Positions 45,322 to 54,677 of a stretch of 64,000 nt of DNA are shown piece by piece. A model generated the notes under the pieces. The model worked only from the letters and a program-made list of their open reading frames with translations. It was not told the DNA's origin and made no database searches. The position numbers were made by a program, and so were the translations under genes. Each line of letters starts with the position of its first letter. The stretch's first letter is position 1. This DNA comes from Halomicroarcula saliterrae (GTDB lineage: Archaea; Halobacteriota; Halobacteria; Halobacteriales; Haloarculaceae), in the NCBI RefSeq assembly GCF_031624395.1, contig NZ_JAMQON010000005.1, positions 340,358 to 404,357 of the forward strand. Reading direction: 5' to 3'.

Positions 45322-45798
45322 ATGACGGCCCAAGAAACAGAGACAGAGCAGCCGTGGCTGAACTATCGCGAGCGGTTCGACGCGGTCGATGCGACCCTCA
45401 CGTCGCTGATGGAGCGATGGAGCGTTCCGGCCCTGCGAGCGGCCCTCGGAATCGTGTTCGTCTGGTTCGGCGGACTGAAGGTACTCGGCGTCTCGCCGGC
45501 CGCCGACCTCGTCGCGTCGACGGTGTATATCGTCCCGCCCGAACTGTTCGTCCCCGTACTCGGTGTCTGGGAGGTCCTCATCGGGCTCTGCCTGCTCTAT
45601 CGGCCGCTTACCCGCGTCGGCCTGTTGCTACTGGCCATCCAGCTCCCGGGGACGTTTCTCCCGCTCGTCCTCCTCCCCGATGTCGTCTACGTCACGTTCC
45701 CCTACGCGCTGACCGTCGAGGGCCAGTACATCATCAAGAACCTGGTCATCATCGCCGCGGCGCTCGTCATCGGCAGTACAGTGAGAGACGAGCCGTAG
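45322..45798 (+). CDS. DoxX/DUF417-like membrane protein
   Basis: 158 residues with four hydrophobic helices: LRAALGIVFVWFGGLKVLGV, FVPVLGVWEVLIGLCLLY, RVGLLLLAIQLPGTFLPLVLL and IIKNLVIIAAALVIGS. WFGGLKVLG and GVWEVLIGLCLL are typical of the DoxX-related family. Often linked to redox or quinone-associated functions, but no specific role can be assigned. The second RNA-like element lies 115 bp downstream. Confidence 0.8.
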   Translation: MTAQETETEQPWLNYRERFDAVDATLTSLMERWSVPALRAALGIVFVWFGGLKVLGVSPAADLVASTVYIVPPELFVPVLGVWEVLIGLCLLYRPLTRVGLLLLAIQLPGTFLPLVLLPDVVYVTFPYALTVEGQYIIKNLVIIAAALVIGSTVRDEP

Positions 45799-45913
45799 TC
45801 GGCGCGTTACTCGCTGTACGGCCATAGGGCTGTCGGGCATCGGTGACCCGAGTCGACGGGTAACGGCGGTCACCGACCGTCTGACCGGGGCCGCGACCGA
45901 CGAATCGCAAAAA

Positions 45914-46157
45914 TCGGGCGACGTGTCGCCCGACACGAGCACACTACGGGCCGGTCCCCGGACACCGGTGGGTCAGGGAGAGCGCGGGGACCGTCACCCG
46001 GACAGTCGGTAGCGCCACCCACGCAGTATGTTTCGTGGTGGCAGCTGTATCGGGAGCGACCGGTCAGAAGTGTCTCACAGCGGTGGGACACGGAAACGTC
46101 GACGACGGGCCGGGCGGACCCAGTGCCCGGCCGGTGCCACGGACCCACGGTGGCACC
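45914..46157. ncRNA. candidate structured RNA element, copy 2
   Basis: This lies in the 594-bp gene-free gap 45799-46392. H1 is TCGGGCGA-CGTG-TCGCCCGA (45914-45933). H2 is CGGG+GGTCCCC against GGGGACC+CCCG (45947-46000). The motif TTTCGTGGTGGCA lies at 46031-46043. H3 is GTGTCTC/GGGACAC near 46070-46091. H4 is GGCCGGGC/GCCCGGCC (46108-46132) with loop GGACCCAGT. H5 is GGTGCCAC/GTGGCACC (46133-46157), also with GGACCCA in its loop. Stem sequences differ from copy 1 but stay paired. AATATAAT at 46217 could be a TATA on either strand. Confidence 0.62.
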
Positions 46158-46392
46158 GTCAGTGCGACAGACTTCACGTGTGGGCCCAATCCCCAACGGG
46201 TCTGTGCCAACGCCGGTAATATAATGCTTTCTCTCTCCTTGCGGGAACGAACGTCGATGACCCACAGCGGTACCGTGGTCGTCTGCCCACCACTGAACTG
46301 GCCCGTTCGACGGGCGCGCCGCGCCGTAGGCACAGCCCCACGGCGCTGACTGAGACGAAGGACTATTGTGCTCGACTGTAACACTCAGGGTG

Positions 46393-47604
46393 ATGCCCTC
46401 CACCAGACGCCACTTTCTCACCCTCGCCGGGGTCGCTGTCGCCGGGGCAGTGGCACCCACGGGCGATGCCGGTGAGACGGCCGCCGCCAGCGACGTCGAC
46501 TGGCCGATGGCCAGATACGACCCCGCCGGGACGGGCGCGCATCCGACAGCCTCGGGACCGAAAGACGATGTCGAGGTCACCTGGACGTACACCAGTTCGT
46601 CGTCTTTCGGCCGGCCGGTCCCGCCGGTTCACCTCGACGGGACGCTGTATGCGACCCACGACGGACTGGTCGCGCTCGACAGCGACACCGGCGCGACCCA
46701 GTTCGAGCGCGCCGGCCAGTACCGCTCGACCCCGGCCCGAGTCCGGGCCTCGATATACACCACCGATACGCTCGCGGTGACCGGCTCCGCTGGTGTGGTC
46801 GGCCTGAACGCCGGCGGCGGCATCGCGCTGCCCGGTGTGGACGCCGCAATCGGCGCCCGGCGGTGGACCGGTCCGCGGGCCGCCGGGGGCGGCTTCTTCG
46901 GGCAACCGATGGCTGTCGACCCGGTCACCGACGACGGCACAGTGTACGCGGCCCCGCCGGGGGCCGACTCGATTGTCGCACTCGACGCCAACGACGGGGC
47001 AGTCGACTGGCGGCAAACACCGAGGGAGGAGGACGGCTACGGCGTGGAAATCAAGCGCCCAGCCGTCACAGACGGGCGCGTCTTCGTCACGAACTGGCCG
47101 TACCAGGCCACCGCGTACGACGCCGCGACCGGCACGCAGGACTGGCAGCGCGAGCTCGACGAACAGATGGTTCTGGCACCGGTCGCGACCGACGATGGAC
47201 TCGTCGTACAAACGCGGGACGCGGTGTATCTGCTGGACATGGCCTCCGGCGCGACCCTGTGGAAACAGTCGCTCGATGCGAACGTCACCGAGGGGGCACC
47301 GGCGGTCGCCGACGGGCGCGTTTTCCTCTCGGACAGCCAGGACGCGATGCACGCGCTGGACCTGGCCACGGGCGAGTCGCTGTGGACCACGCCCTTCAAC
47401 GGCGAGTCGACGCCGGTCGTGGCCGACGGTGTCGTGTACGCCGTCGAATCGAGACACACTCTCGTCGCCATCGACGCCGGGTCGGGGGCACAGCGGTTCA
47501 CGTTCGAACCCGACGACTATCCGATAGCCACACCGATAATCGGTGACGGGAGGCTCTTCGTCACGACCGCGCACGGCGTTCTCGCGCTGGAGGGAGCCTC
47601 GTGA
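46393..47604 (+). CDS. exported PQQ-like beta-propeller protein
   Basis: 403 residues from ATG 46393, giving the Tat signal STRRHFLTLAGVAVAGAVAP. The mature domain contains seven or eight repeats of the GTVYAxxxDGxVxALDxxTG type (VALDSDTGATQFE, VALDANDGAVDWRQ, TAYDAATGTQDWQRE, YLLDMASGATLWKQ, HALDLATGESLWTT, VAIDAGSGAQRFTF), an 8-bladed quinoprotein-like propeller. Such proteins without catalytic Ca/PQQ residues serve as assembly factors or binding platforms. It overlaps the next gene by 4 bp (GTGA). Confidence 0.85.
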   Translation: MPSTRRHFLTLAGVAVAGAVAPTGDAGETAAASDVDWPMARYDPAGTGAHPTASGPKDDVEVTWTYTSSSSFGRPVPPVHLDGTLYATHDGLVALDSDTGATQFERAGQYRSTPARVRASIYTTDTLAVTGSAGVVGLNAGGGIALPGVDAAIGARRWTGPRAAGGGFFGQPMAVDPVTDDGTVYAAPPGADSIVALDANDGAVDWRQTPREEDGYGVEIKRPAVTDGRVFVTNWPYQATAYDAATGTQDWQRELDEQMVLAPVATDDGLVVQTRDAVYLLDMASGATLWKQSLDANVTEGAPAVADGRVFLSDSQDAMHALDLATGESLWTTPFNGESTPVVADGVVYAVESRHTLVAIDAGSGAQRFTFEPDDYPIATPIIGDGRLFVTTAHGVLALEGAS

Positions 47605-48428
47605 CACCGCCGATGGACCGTCGCCACTCTGAGCCGAGCGGTGGACCGCTCGCCGAACTCACGGTGTGGGCCGTCTTGCGTGCGGTGGCGACCGCTGTTC
47701 GTCGCCGGCCTCGCCAGGTCGTGCCGTTCACCGTCGCCGGGCTCGTCGTCGGGCTCGCCGACTGGATTCGCACCGTGGACCCGATTCCGATGCAGGTTCC
47801 GACCTCGTTCCGGGAGACGGTCAACGTGCAGTTTTCGCTCGTTCCCATGGGCACGTCACGGACAGTCAGGGCCGTCGGTGCACTCGTCGACCTCCGCGTA
47901 CCGTATCTCCTCGGTGCGGTCGGCCTCGAACTGCTCGTCCTCGTCGCCGTCGGCGCCGGTGGCTATCTCACACTCCAGCGGGCGCTCGACGTCGAGACGG
48001 ATCGAACCGCCGTCCTCAGATACGGCGTGGTACTGGCCCTCGTCGGGTTTCTCCCACAGTGGCTGGGCACGCCACGCGTCACCCTGTCGAACCTGCTGGT
48101 CGGGCTCGTGACCGTCGTCCTGTTCTCGGTGCTCGCAGTGCGACTGTTCCTGTTCCCCGGACTGGTTGTCGCTGGGCAATCGTACCGGACGGCGTTCCGA
48201 CAGAGTCAGCGCCGGTCCTACGGCATCGGGTGGACAGTGTTCGGGCTCGTCGTGGTGCTCGGGCTCGGCTCGTGGGGCCTCGCACAGATTCCGGTCGCCG
48301 GGGGGTTTCTGAGTACGGCTATCGTCGCCCCGGCGCACGCCCTCTCGTTAGCCGTGCTCGTCCGTCACACTGGTCGGACCACTCCACCTGCGGCTGACAG
48401 GCAGGAAACAGACACCATCGGCCGGTGA
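47601..48428 (+). CDS. polytopic membrane protein
   Basis: 275 residues from a GTG start overlapping the propeller stop. Six or so hydrophobic helices (VVPFTVAGLVVGLADWI, YLLGAVGLELLVLVAVGAGGY, LRYGVVLALVGFLPQWL, LLVGLVTVVLFSVLAVRLFLFPGLVV, IGWTVFGLVVVLGLGSWGLA, FLSTAIVAPAHALSLAVLV) resemble haloarchaeal proteins annotated as unknown membrane families. It probably anchors or partners the propeller protein. Confidence 0.75.
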   Translation: MTPPMDRRHSEPSGGPLAELTVWAVLRAVATAVRRRPRQVVPFTVAGLVVGLADWIRTVDPIPMQVPTSFRETVNVQFSLVPMGTSRTVRAVGALVDLRVPYLLGAVGLELLVLVAVGAGGYLTLQRALDVETDRTAVLRYGVVLALVGFLPQWLGTPRVTLSNLLVGLVTVVLFSVLAVRLFLFPGLVVAGQSYRTAFRQSQRRSYGIGWTVFGLVVVLGLGSWGLAQIPVAGGFLSTAIVAPAHALSLAVLVRHTGRTTPPAADRQETDTIGR

Positions 48429-48497
48429 CGTGGCGAACAGCGAGCCCACCCCACATTCATCGCGGAATCGTCGACGGCCACTGAGAAAACGCGAACA

Positions 48498-48709
48498 CCG
48501 GGTGGGGTCAGTGCCCGGCGTAACCACGCTGTGGGCAAGTCCCGGTACTGTGGCGGGGTCAGGGCCAGTGCGGGGACCGTCGCCCACGCCGACAGTGACG
48601 GCTACCCGGAAATAGGTTTTGTGGTGTCAACTGAGTTGGACCACGCCTGTCCGGACCGACAGGGCTCTCACGGCGTCGATGAGTGGCCGGGCGGACCCAG
48701 TGCCCGGCC
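48498..48709. ncRNA. candidate structured RNA element, copy 3
   Basis: This lies in the 509-bp gap 48429-48937. H1 is CCGGG/CCCGG (48498-48518). H2 is GTGGGC-AA-GTCCC against GGGAC-CGTC-GCCCAC (48531-48587). The motif TTTTGTGGTGTCA lies at 48617-48629. H3 is CCTGTC/GACAGG (48645-48663). H4 is GGCCGGGC/GCCCGGCC with loop GGACCCAGT (48685-48709), identical over 25 bp to copy 2. No ORF with haloarchaeal composition spans it. As with the other copies, it begins about 70-115 bp after the stop of a plus-strand gene. Confidence 0.62.
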
Positions 48710-48937
48710 GCAGACACACGGGACCAGGACCCTTCCGATGCTGACAAGCATGACCCATGGCGCCACTGGGTCCGTGTCCCGGAGAGGACTATCGTACTCC
48801 CACCACCTTACTATGCGGTGACTAATCGGGCTGATGTCGACGGGAACGGCGGGACCCGTCGGCCGCTACGCACCCACCTCATTGCTATAGGTTGACACTA
48901 TCGCAACTGTGAAGACGGGTTGGCCGTAGCCTGTGAC

Positions 48938-50281
48938 ATGGAGCAAAGCCAACGGCTTCCCAACCCGCCCGATTCGGGGGTTTTCAACGCGCTCCGGTTC
49001 GTCCGCTCACCGCTGCGCTTTCTTTCGGTAATGCAGTCGCAGTATCGCGACGGCGTCGAGGTGTCGATACCGGCCGGACCGTCCATCGTCGTCGTGACGA
49101 ACCCCGACCTCTGTCACGAGGCGATGGACCGGATAGCGGACTTCTCGCGGGTGCCGGCCAGCGGTGCCGCGGCGCTCATCGCCGAAAACGGGCTCGTCCA
49201 GACGGAGGGCGACCTCTGGCGACGACAGCGGGAAGCGATCGCGCCCGGCTTCGGTGGCGGGCCGCTCGAAACGTACGTCGACAGCGTCGGGGCGCAGGCC
49301 GTTCGGCTCCGCGAAGAGTGGGGCGACGCCGTCACAGCCGGCCAGACGGACCGGAATCTGCACCGCGACATGACGACGGTGACAGTGCGAGCGGCCACCC
49401 AGGCCCTGTTCGGTACCGACATCGGCGCCGACGGCGCCAGCGAGATGCACCGGCTCGCACAGGGCGCAGCCTCGGAGTTCGAGCTCTCGGTTACGACCAT
49501 CACGCCGGAGTGGTTCCCGGACCGCCCCTCGTCGGACGCCCGGGAGGTCGCCGAGGGTCTCAAGCGGATGGGTGAGGAGATTATCGCGACGAAGCGGTCG
49601 AGTGGCGGTGCCAACGACACGCCGAGCGACATGCTCGATTTCCTGTTACTGGCCGAGCAGTCGGGTGAGTACCCCGAGAACCACCTGCGCGACCAGGTCG
49701 TCTCGTTTCTCATCGCCGGACACGAGACGACGGCGCTCGGGACGACGTACACGCAGGCCCTCCTGTCGTGGCACCCGGAGGTGCGCGAGAGGGTCCGCGC
49801 CGAGGCCCGCGACGTCATCGGCGACGACGAGCCGGGCTACGAGCACGCCGAACAGTTGACCTACACCGGCCAGGTGATCACCGAGGCGCTCCGGCTCTAC
49901 CCGCCCGCGTGGGCGGTCATCCGTCGGGCGCAGGGTGACCAGCAGCTCGGGCAGTACGTCGTCAGCGACGGGTCGCTCGTCATCATGCCCCAGTGGTCCG
50001 TCCACCGGGACGAGCGGTTCTTCGATAGCCCGACCCAGTTCGACCCGTCGCGCTGGGACGACCAGAGCCCCGACGAGCGCGGGGCGTACTTCGCGTTCGC
50101 CAGCGGTCCCCACTCGTGTATCGGGCGCGGCTTCGCGACGATGGGGGCCCGTGTCGCGCTGGCGACGCTCACCAGAGACTTCGATCTGGACGTGCCCCGG
50201 GACGAACTGTCAGACCTGCTGGTGACGCCGACACTCCGACCCGGCGACGGGGTGAGGGCGACAGTGTCGCCAGTGGACTAG
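48938..50281 (+). CDS. cytochrome P450
   Basis: 447 residues from ATG 48938. All family landmarks are present: I-helix oxygen-binding AGHETTALG near 265, ExxR in EALRLYPPAW near 315, and the heme-thiolate loop FASGPHSCIGRGFA near 385 with the axial cysteine. It is soluble, without an N-terminal anchor. Substrate unknown; a fatty-acid, isoprenoid or carotenoid hydroxylase is possible. The redox partner is not encoded next to it. Confidence 0.93.
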   Translation: MEQSQRLPNPPDSGVFNALRFVRSPLRFLSVMQSQYRDGVEVSIPAGPSIVVVTNPDLCHEAMDRIADFSRVPASGAAALIAENGLVQTEGDLWRRQREAIAPGFGGGPLETYVDSVGAQAVRLREEWGDAVTAGQTDRNLHRDMTTVTVRAATQALFGTDIGADGASEMHRLAQGAASEFELSVTTITPEWFPDRPSSDAREVAEGLKRMGEEIIATKRSSGGANDTPSDMLDFLLLAEQSGEYPENHLRDQVVSFLIAGHETTALGTTYTQALLSWHPEVRERVRAEARDVIGDDEPGYEHAEQLTYTGQVITEALRLYPPAWAVIRRAQGDQQLGQYVVSDGSLVIMPQWSVHRDERFFDSPTQFDPSRWDDQSPDERGAYFAFASGPHSCIGRGFATMGARVALATLTRDFDLDVPRDELSDLLVTPTLRPGDGVRATVSPVD

Positions 50282-50326
50282 CCGCCTGACCGGTACAGGG
50301 AATCGCTGAGCGGACGGTGTCGGGTG

Positions 50327-50347
50327 AGCACGGCTCCCCGCCGTGCT
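50327..50347. terminator. strong hairpin between convergent genes
   Basis: AGCACGGC and GCCGTGCT pair perfectly around TCCCC, 45 bp after the P450 stop and 60 bp beyond the stop of the fucose synthase gene on the other strand. It may act as a bidirectional terminator. Confidence 0.45.
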
Positions 50348-50406
50348 GGTGCGAGTACGGTCGCTACTGGTGTCACCTCGCCGTTCACACACCGACTGTC
50401 GTCACG

Positions 50407-51378
50407 CTACTGCTCGACCCGGTCGCGCTGGCTGGGATGGTTCGCCTCGAACCACTCGATCGTCTCGCGAAGGCCGTCGGTCAGGGCCGTCGAGGCCTCC
50501 CATCCGAACTCCGCTCTGGCTCTGGTGGTGTCGAGCTTCCGGCGCGGCTGGCCGTCCGGTTTGGACGTGTCCCAGACGAGTTCGCCGTCGAACCCGGTCA
50601 GTTCGGCGATTTTCTCGGCGAGCGCCTCGATGGACAGCTCCTCGCCGCTTCCGAGGTTCACCGGTTCGGACCGGTCGTAGGTCTCGGTCGCGTCGAGGAT
50701 GGCGGTCACGGCGTCTTTCACGTAGAGGAACTCGCGGGTTGGCGAGCCGGTTCCCCAGACAGTGACGGTGTCGGCCCCGCTGTCGCGCGCCTCGATACAC
50801 TTGCGTATCAGCGCCGGGATGACGTGGGACGTCTCCAGGTCGAAGTCGTCCCGCGGGCCGTAGAGGTTCACCGGGAGCAGGTAGATGCTGTTGAAGTCGT
50901 ACTGCTTCCGGTAGGCCTGTGACTGGACGAGCAGCGACCGTTTGGCGACCCCGTACGGGGCGTTGGTCTCCTCGGGGAACCCCTCGAAGAGGTTCTCCTC
51001 GCGGAACGGAATCGGCGTGACTTCGGGATAGGCACAGATGGTCCCCAGCAGCGTCACCTTCTCGACGCCGTGTCGCCGCGCCTGTTCCAGCAGCTCGATA
51101 CCCATGACCGCGTTGTCGTAGAAGTACCGGCCCGGGTTGTCGCGGTTCGCGCCGATACCGCCGACGGACGCCGCGAGATGGATAATCACGTCCGGGTCGG
51201 CGTCCCGGAGCATCGCGCGTATCTCCTCGCGGTTCCTGAGGTCGTACTCCGCCGACCGCGGGACGAAGACGTCGACGTCGTCGGACCGCTGCCGGAGCGC
51301 CTCGACGAGGTGTCCCCCCAGAAACCCCGCACCGCCCGTCACGACGACCGATTTGCCGTCCCAGTAGCCGCGTCTCAT
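50407..51378 (-). CDS. fcl: GDP-L-fucose synthase-type epimerase/reductase
   Basis: 323 residues from ATG 51378, overlapping the upstream gene by 4 bp. Extended [21 protein letters not shown] near residue 10, [16 protein letters not shown], catalytic YGVAKRS, and the fucose-synthase stretch [24 protein letters not shown] followed by [15 protein letters not shown]. It would epimerise and reduce GDP-4-keto-6-deoxymannose to GDP-fucose. With its neighbour it forms a two-gene nucleotide-sugar operon for surface glycans. Confidence 0.87.
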   Translation of the reverse strand: MRRGYWDGKSVVVTGGAGFLGGHLVEALRQRSDDVDVFVPRSAEYDLRNREEIRAMLRDADPDVIIHLAASVGGIGANRDNPGRYFYDNAVMGIELLEQARRHGVEKVTLLGTICAYPEVTPIPFREENLFEGFPEETNAPYGVAKRSLLVQSQAYRKQYDFNSIYLLPVNLYGPRDDFDLETSHVIPALIRKCIEARDSGADTVTVWGTGSPTREFLYVKDAVTAILDATETYDRSEPVNLGSGEELSIEALAEKIAELTGFDGELVWDTSKPDGQPRRKLDTTRARAEFGWEASTALTDGLRETIEWFEANHPSQRDRVEQ

Positions 51379-52439
51379 CGCCAGTCCACCCGCATTTTCC
51401 ACGCCTGTGGGTTCTTGGCGTACCAGTCGATGGTCCGCCGGATGCCCTCCTCCCAGCTGACGGCCGGCTCCCAGCCGGTGAGCCGGTTTATCTTCTCGTA
51501 GCCCACGCGGAGCTCTTCCACGTCGCTGTCGCCCGGCCGGAACCGGTCGTCGCGCTGGACGATCTCCCGCTCGCCCCAGTAGTCGTGGTCCTTGCCGACG
51601 CTGAGAATCATGTTCGCCCAGTCGCGCATCGTGACGTTCTCCCCGTAGCCGTAGACGTACTGCTCGCCGGACTCACCGGCCAGCGCGACGTGGAGGTGCC
51701 CGCGGACGCCGTCCTGAACGTAACACATGTCCCGCTTGGGGTGGAGCGCACCGAGCTCTATCTGTTCACGCTCCAGGGCCTGCGTGATTATCGTCCCGGT
51801 GATGTATCGCGGGTTCTGTCGCGGCCCGTAGTTGTTGAACATCCGGGTGGTCACGGTCGGCAGCCCGTAGGCGTCGTAGTAGTTCATCGTCAGGAAGTCC
51901 GCCGTCAGCTTCGAGGTGGCGTAGACGGACTTCGGATTCACCGGCGACCGTTCCGAGAGGAGCACCCCCCCGTCGGTCGCGTAGTCGTACAGGTCGCTTT
52001 TCTCCTCGTTGACGTTGCCGTACTCCTCGGAGGTGCCCGCGGTGTCGAACTTGTCGATGTCGAGGTCGAGGTCGATACACGACTGGAGCAGATTCAGCGT
52101 CCCGACGACGTTCGAGTCGACTGTGTCGTAGGGTCGGTCCCAGGATTCGCCGACGTGTGCCTGTGCACCCAGGTGGAAGATGATGGCGTCACCGGTCCCT
52201 TGCAGCGCCGAGAGCGCGTTCTCGACCGACGCCTTGTCGCGCAGGTCACCGCGGTGGACGGTGATTTCGTCCGCCTGATGGGTGATGTTGCCGAGCTCAC
52301 CGCTGGAGGTCGCGCGGACGAACGCGTGGACGTTCGCGTCGTGCTCTACGAGCGTATCGACCAGGTGGCTCCCGACGAAACCGGCGGCGCCCGTAACGAA
52401 CACCGGGCGGCCTGAGAGTTCGGATTCTAGGTTTAGCAC
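51375..52439 (-). CDS. nucleotide-sugar 4,6-dehydratase (GDP-mannose 4,6-dehydratase-like)
   Basis: 354 residues. Extended SDR with [18 protein letters not shown], the TSEEYG segment carrying the active-site Thr/Glu region, catalytic YATSKLTAD and [17 protein letters not shown]. The operon partner Fcl uses the product of GDP-mannose 4,6-dehydratase, which makes that the likeliest activity. The N-terminal motif is GAAGFVG rather than the GITGQDG of classical GMD, so another sugar nucleotide is possible. Confidence 0.8.
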   Translation of the reverse strand: MLNLESELSGRPVFVTGAAGFVGSHLVDTLVEHDANVHAFVRATSSGELGNITHQADEITVHRGDLRDKASVENALSALQGTGDAIIFHLGAQAHVGESWDRPYDTVDSNVVGTLNLLQSCIDLDLDIDKFDTAGTSEEYGNVNEEKSDLYDYATDGGVLLSERSPVNPKSVYATSKLTADFLTMNYYDAYGLPTVTTRMFNNYGPRQNPRYITGTIITQALEREQIELGALHPKRDMCYVQDGVRGHLHVALAGESGEQYVYGYGENVTMRDWANMILSVGKDHDYWGEREIVQRDDRFRPGDSDVEELRVGYEKINRLTGWEPAVSWEEGIRRTIDWYAKNPQAWKMRVDWR

Positions 52440-53060
52440 GTTCTTCCATACCGATTAGTTTCGTAATTGTTACCCAGCCTATAACACGAAAACTGGAGTT
52501 GGTGTCGACACGCTCGCCCCTCCGACTACCGTTGCGTGCGGCTTCGGGCCCAGCAGGGCCCACCGAACTGTGAGCGTGCTCGTCCGTTCACCGGGCGGCC
52601 GAGCGGGAAGTAGTGCCGGTATAATCGCTTGTATACGCGGTTTACCCGGGAAAATACAGCCCACAACCGGCGTGTCGAGTAGCGTCGGACTGGCCGCCCG
52701 TCCCGGCGTCGTACTGCTACGGTGGCAGTTGAAACGGATTGACTCCGTCGGAATCCGCAGCCAGCTTCGGCCCGCAATCCGCGAGATGACTACAAACAGT
52801 AGTGTGTGAGCGGCTGGGTTCGGAAACGGTAGCTGTCTGTGAATAAATCACGACGGAAGCAACGGCCCAGAGCTTGCTTCCCGATTTCTCGCTCTCGCTC
52901 AACGGTGTGCAGAGCGCTACCTCTGCCTGCCCCGGAATCCCCTCAACCGCCTCGGTTGGACACACAGAAGCCGGACGGCGTAATTTCAGTAAATGACAGC
53001 TAATACCAAAAATTATTTCATTGAAATGTCTGGTAGAACGTACTGGATTGGTCCTAATCC
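52440..53060. other. gene-free stretch with AT-rich promoter edges
   Basis: About 620 bp divergent between the sugar operon and the phosphoribosyltransferase. The first ~60 bp hold the minus-strand promoter (a TTATAG element near 52480) and the last ~75 bp are AT-rich for the plus-strand gene. The middle has short Arg/Ser-rich frames only. Confidence 0.5.
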
Positions 53061-53675
53061 ATGACTGACAATATCGCACAACTTAGCGACGAGACGAGCG
53101 CCGCCGAACGAATCAAATCCGTCTACCGAAACGCCGGAGTGACACAGTCGAGGGACTACGTTACGACGGTAAACGAATTGACGGATCAGCTGCCCGCCTT
53201 GCAACCGGAGACGCTATCGGCGGCCACCGAACTGATACGTGACCGTATCTCGGCCGAGACGGACGTCATCGCTGTCGAAGAGGACAAAGGACTGCCGATA
53301 GGTGTTATCGTGGCGAAAGAACTAGAGCTGCCACTGGCTGTCGCCCGCTGGTACACTTACGAGATAGATGCAAAGGAGGAGTGTCAGGTCGAAATCGACA
53401 TGGATTCCGAATACTACTCCGGACAGCTCTATCTGAACGGCGTTTCGAGTGACGACCGCGTCACTATCGTCGACGATACGATCAGCACCGGTGGTACGAT
53501 GACAGCGATGATTCAGGCGGTACGGGCGGCCGGAGCGTCGGTCGAAGGCGCCCACTGTGTCGTCGAGAAGTGTACCAACGGTGGCGTCGAACGGGTCGAA
53601 GCGGAGACCGGCGTGTCGGTGTCGACAGAGGTGGGCATTCTGGCGGACGAGGACGGCGTCGAAATCGTCGAGTGA
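53061..53675 (+). CDS. PRPP-binding phosphoribosyltransferase-like protein
   Basis: A 204-residue type I PRTase fold. The PRPP loop VTIVDDTISTGGTMTAMIQA lies near residues 135-154, and EEDKGLPIGVIVAKELELPLAVARWYTYEI resembles adenine/orotate PRTases. It could be a purine-salvage enzyme or a PRPP-sensing regulator; no HTH is visible in the N-terminal ~50 residues. It lies 103 bp before a UbiA prenyltransferase on the same strand, so it may supply a phosphoribosylated substrate to the prenyl cluster. Confidence 0.82.
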   Translation: MTDNIAQLSDETSAAERIKSVYRNAGVTQSRDYVTTVNELTDQLPALQPETLSAATELIRDRISAETDVIAVEEDKGLPIGVIVAKELELPLAVARWYTYEIDAKEECQVEIDMDSEYYSGQLYLNGVSSDDRVTIVDDTISTGGTMTAMIQAVRAAGASVEGAHCVVEKCTNGGVERVEAETGVSVSTEVGILADEDGVEIVE

Positions 53676-53778
53676 CCAGTATGAGTGCCTGTGTCACGTC
53701 CTCTATCGATCAGACTGTCTGTGGCCGGTTCGAGCCGCCCCTACCGGCCACTCCACTGGTGAGTGCCACTGAGGGGTG

Positions 53779-54639
53779 ATGCCGGTGTCGGCAACAAACT
53801 ACGCCCGTGCCGTCGTCCAGTTCAACCGTGTCACCCCTGTACGGTACTTCGCAGTAGACATCGCTATATTCTGCCTGCCACTCGTGCTCGGCTCCGGCGG
53901 TCGCCCGCTCGGCCCACTCGCGGTGGCCGGGTTAGCGAGCTGGCTGTTCGTCCGGGGCGCGGCGCTGACCATCGACGACTACTTCGATGCCGAGTCTGAC
54001 GCGATCGAAAAGCCCCATCGACCGATTCCATCGGGCAGAGTCACGAAACGACAGGCATTGGTCGTGTCGCTGACAATGCTCGCCGTCGGTCTGCTGCTGG
54101 CCGTCGTCGTCGGGCCGATGTTTCTCCTCGCCGTAGGCGTCCTGCTCGCAGTGCTCGCTTCGGACCCGCTCGTGTTCAACAAACTCGGGCTTCCGGGTAT
54201 CTCGACGCTCGTCACCGTGACGAGCGTGTCGACGGCGAGTGTGATGGGATGGCTCGTCTACGGAGGGCTGGGCGTCGAGCTCCTGGTCATGTTCGCCGCG
54301 ACGTGGGTCTGGGACCTCTCTCACGACACTGTCGGTGCATTTCTGGACCGTGACGGCGACAGAGAAGCGGACATCCAGTCGCTCGGGCGAAACCTCTCGC
54401 GACGGACTGTCGGGCTAGTCGTAGGGGGCTGTACCGTCGCGTTCGCTATCCTCCTCGGGACCGTCACAGAGGGGGTTGGCACCGTGGTCCCGGTGGCCCT
54501 TGCCGGCGTAGTGTTCGCGGTCACGGCCGGGTTCGCGTTCGGTCGAGTGCGAGCGGAGACGGTTCGCCGAGTCGTCGAGTGGAACGTGGTCGGAAGTTAC
54601 GCGGCCCTGACGGGTCTGTTGCTGGCCAACTGGGGGTGA
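53779..54639 (+). CDS. UbiA-family prenyltransferase (1)
   Basis: 286 residues from ATG 53779 (GTG 53776 directly before). About eight membrane helices. The first Asp-rich motif is DDYFDAESDAIEKPHRPIPSG near 70-90, and the second is DLSHDTVGAFLDRDGDREADIQS near 185-205. These bind Mg-prenyl diphosphate. HRPIPSGR is shared with heme-O, chlorophyll and menaquinone enzymes. The acceptor is unknown. First of three UbiA genes within 4 kb. Confidence 0.87.
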   Translation: MPVSATNYARAVVQFNRVTPVRYFAVDIAIFCLPLVLGSGGRPLGPLAVAGLASWLFVRGAALTIDDYFDAESDAIEKPHRPIPSGRVTKRQALVVSLTMLAVGLLLAVVVGPMFLLAVGVLLAVLASDPLVFNKLGLPGISTLVTVTSVSTASVMGWLVYGGLGVELLVMFAATWVWDLSHDTVGAFLDRDGDREADIQSLGRNLSRRTVGLVVGGCTVAFAILLGTVTEGVGTVVPVALAGVVFAVTAGFAFGRVRAETVRRVVEWNVVGSYAALTGLLLANWG

Positions 54640-54677
54640 GAGCGGTCCGTGGTAGTGGTGCAGTGTCTCTTCAACCG

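Noticed and set aside
37831..48937. The three structured elements as MITEs or IS remnants
   Set aside because: I saw no terminal inverted repeats, target-site duplications or transposase fragments at their edges, and the conserved parts are internal hairpins; the idea is not fully excluded.
52479..52809. Short ORFs in the 620-bp gap before the phosphoribosyltransferase
   Set aside because: Arg/Ser-rich composition, no start context, overlapping in both strands; treated as noise.
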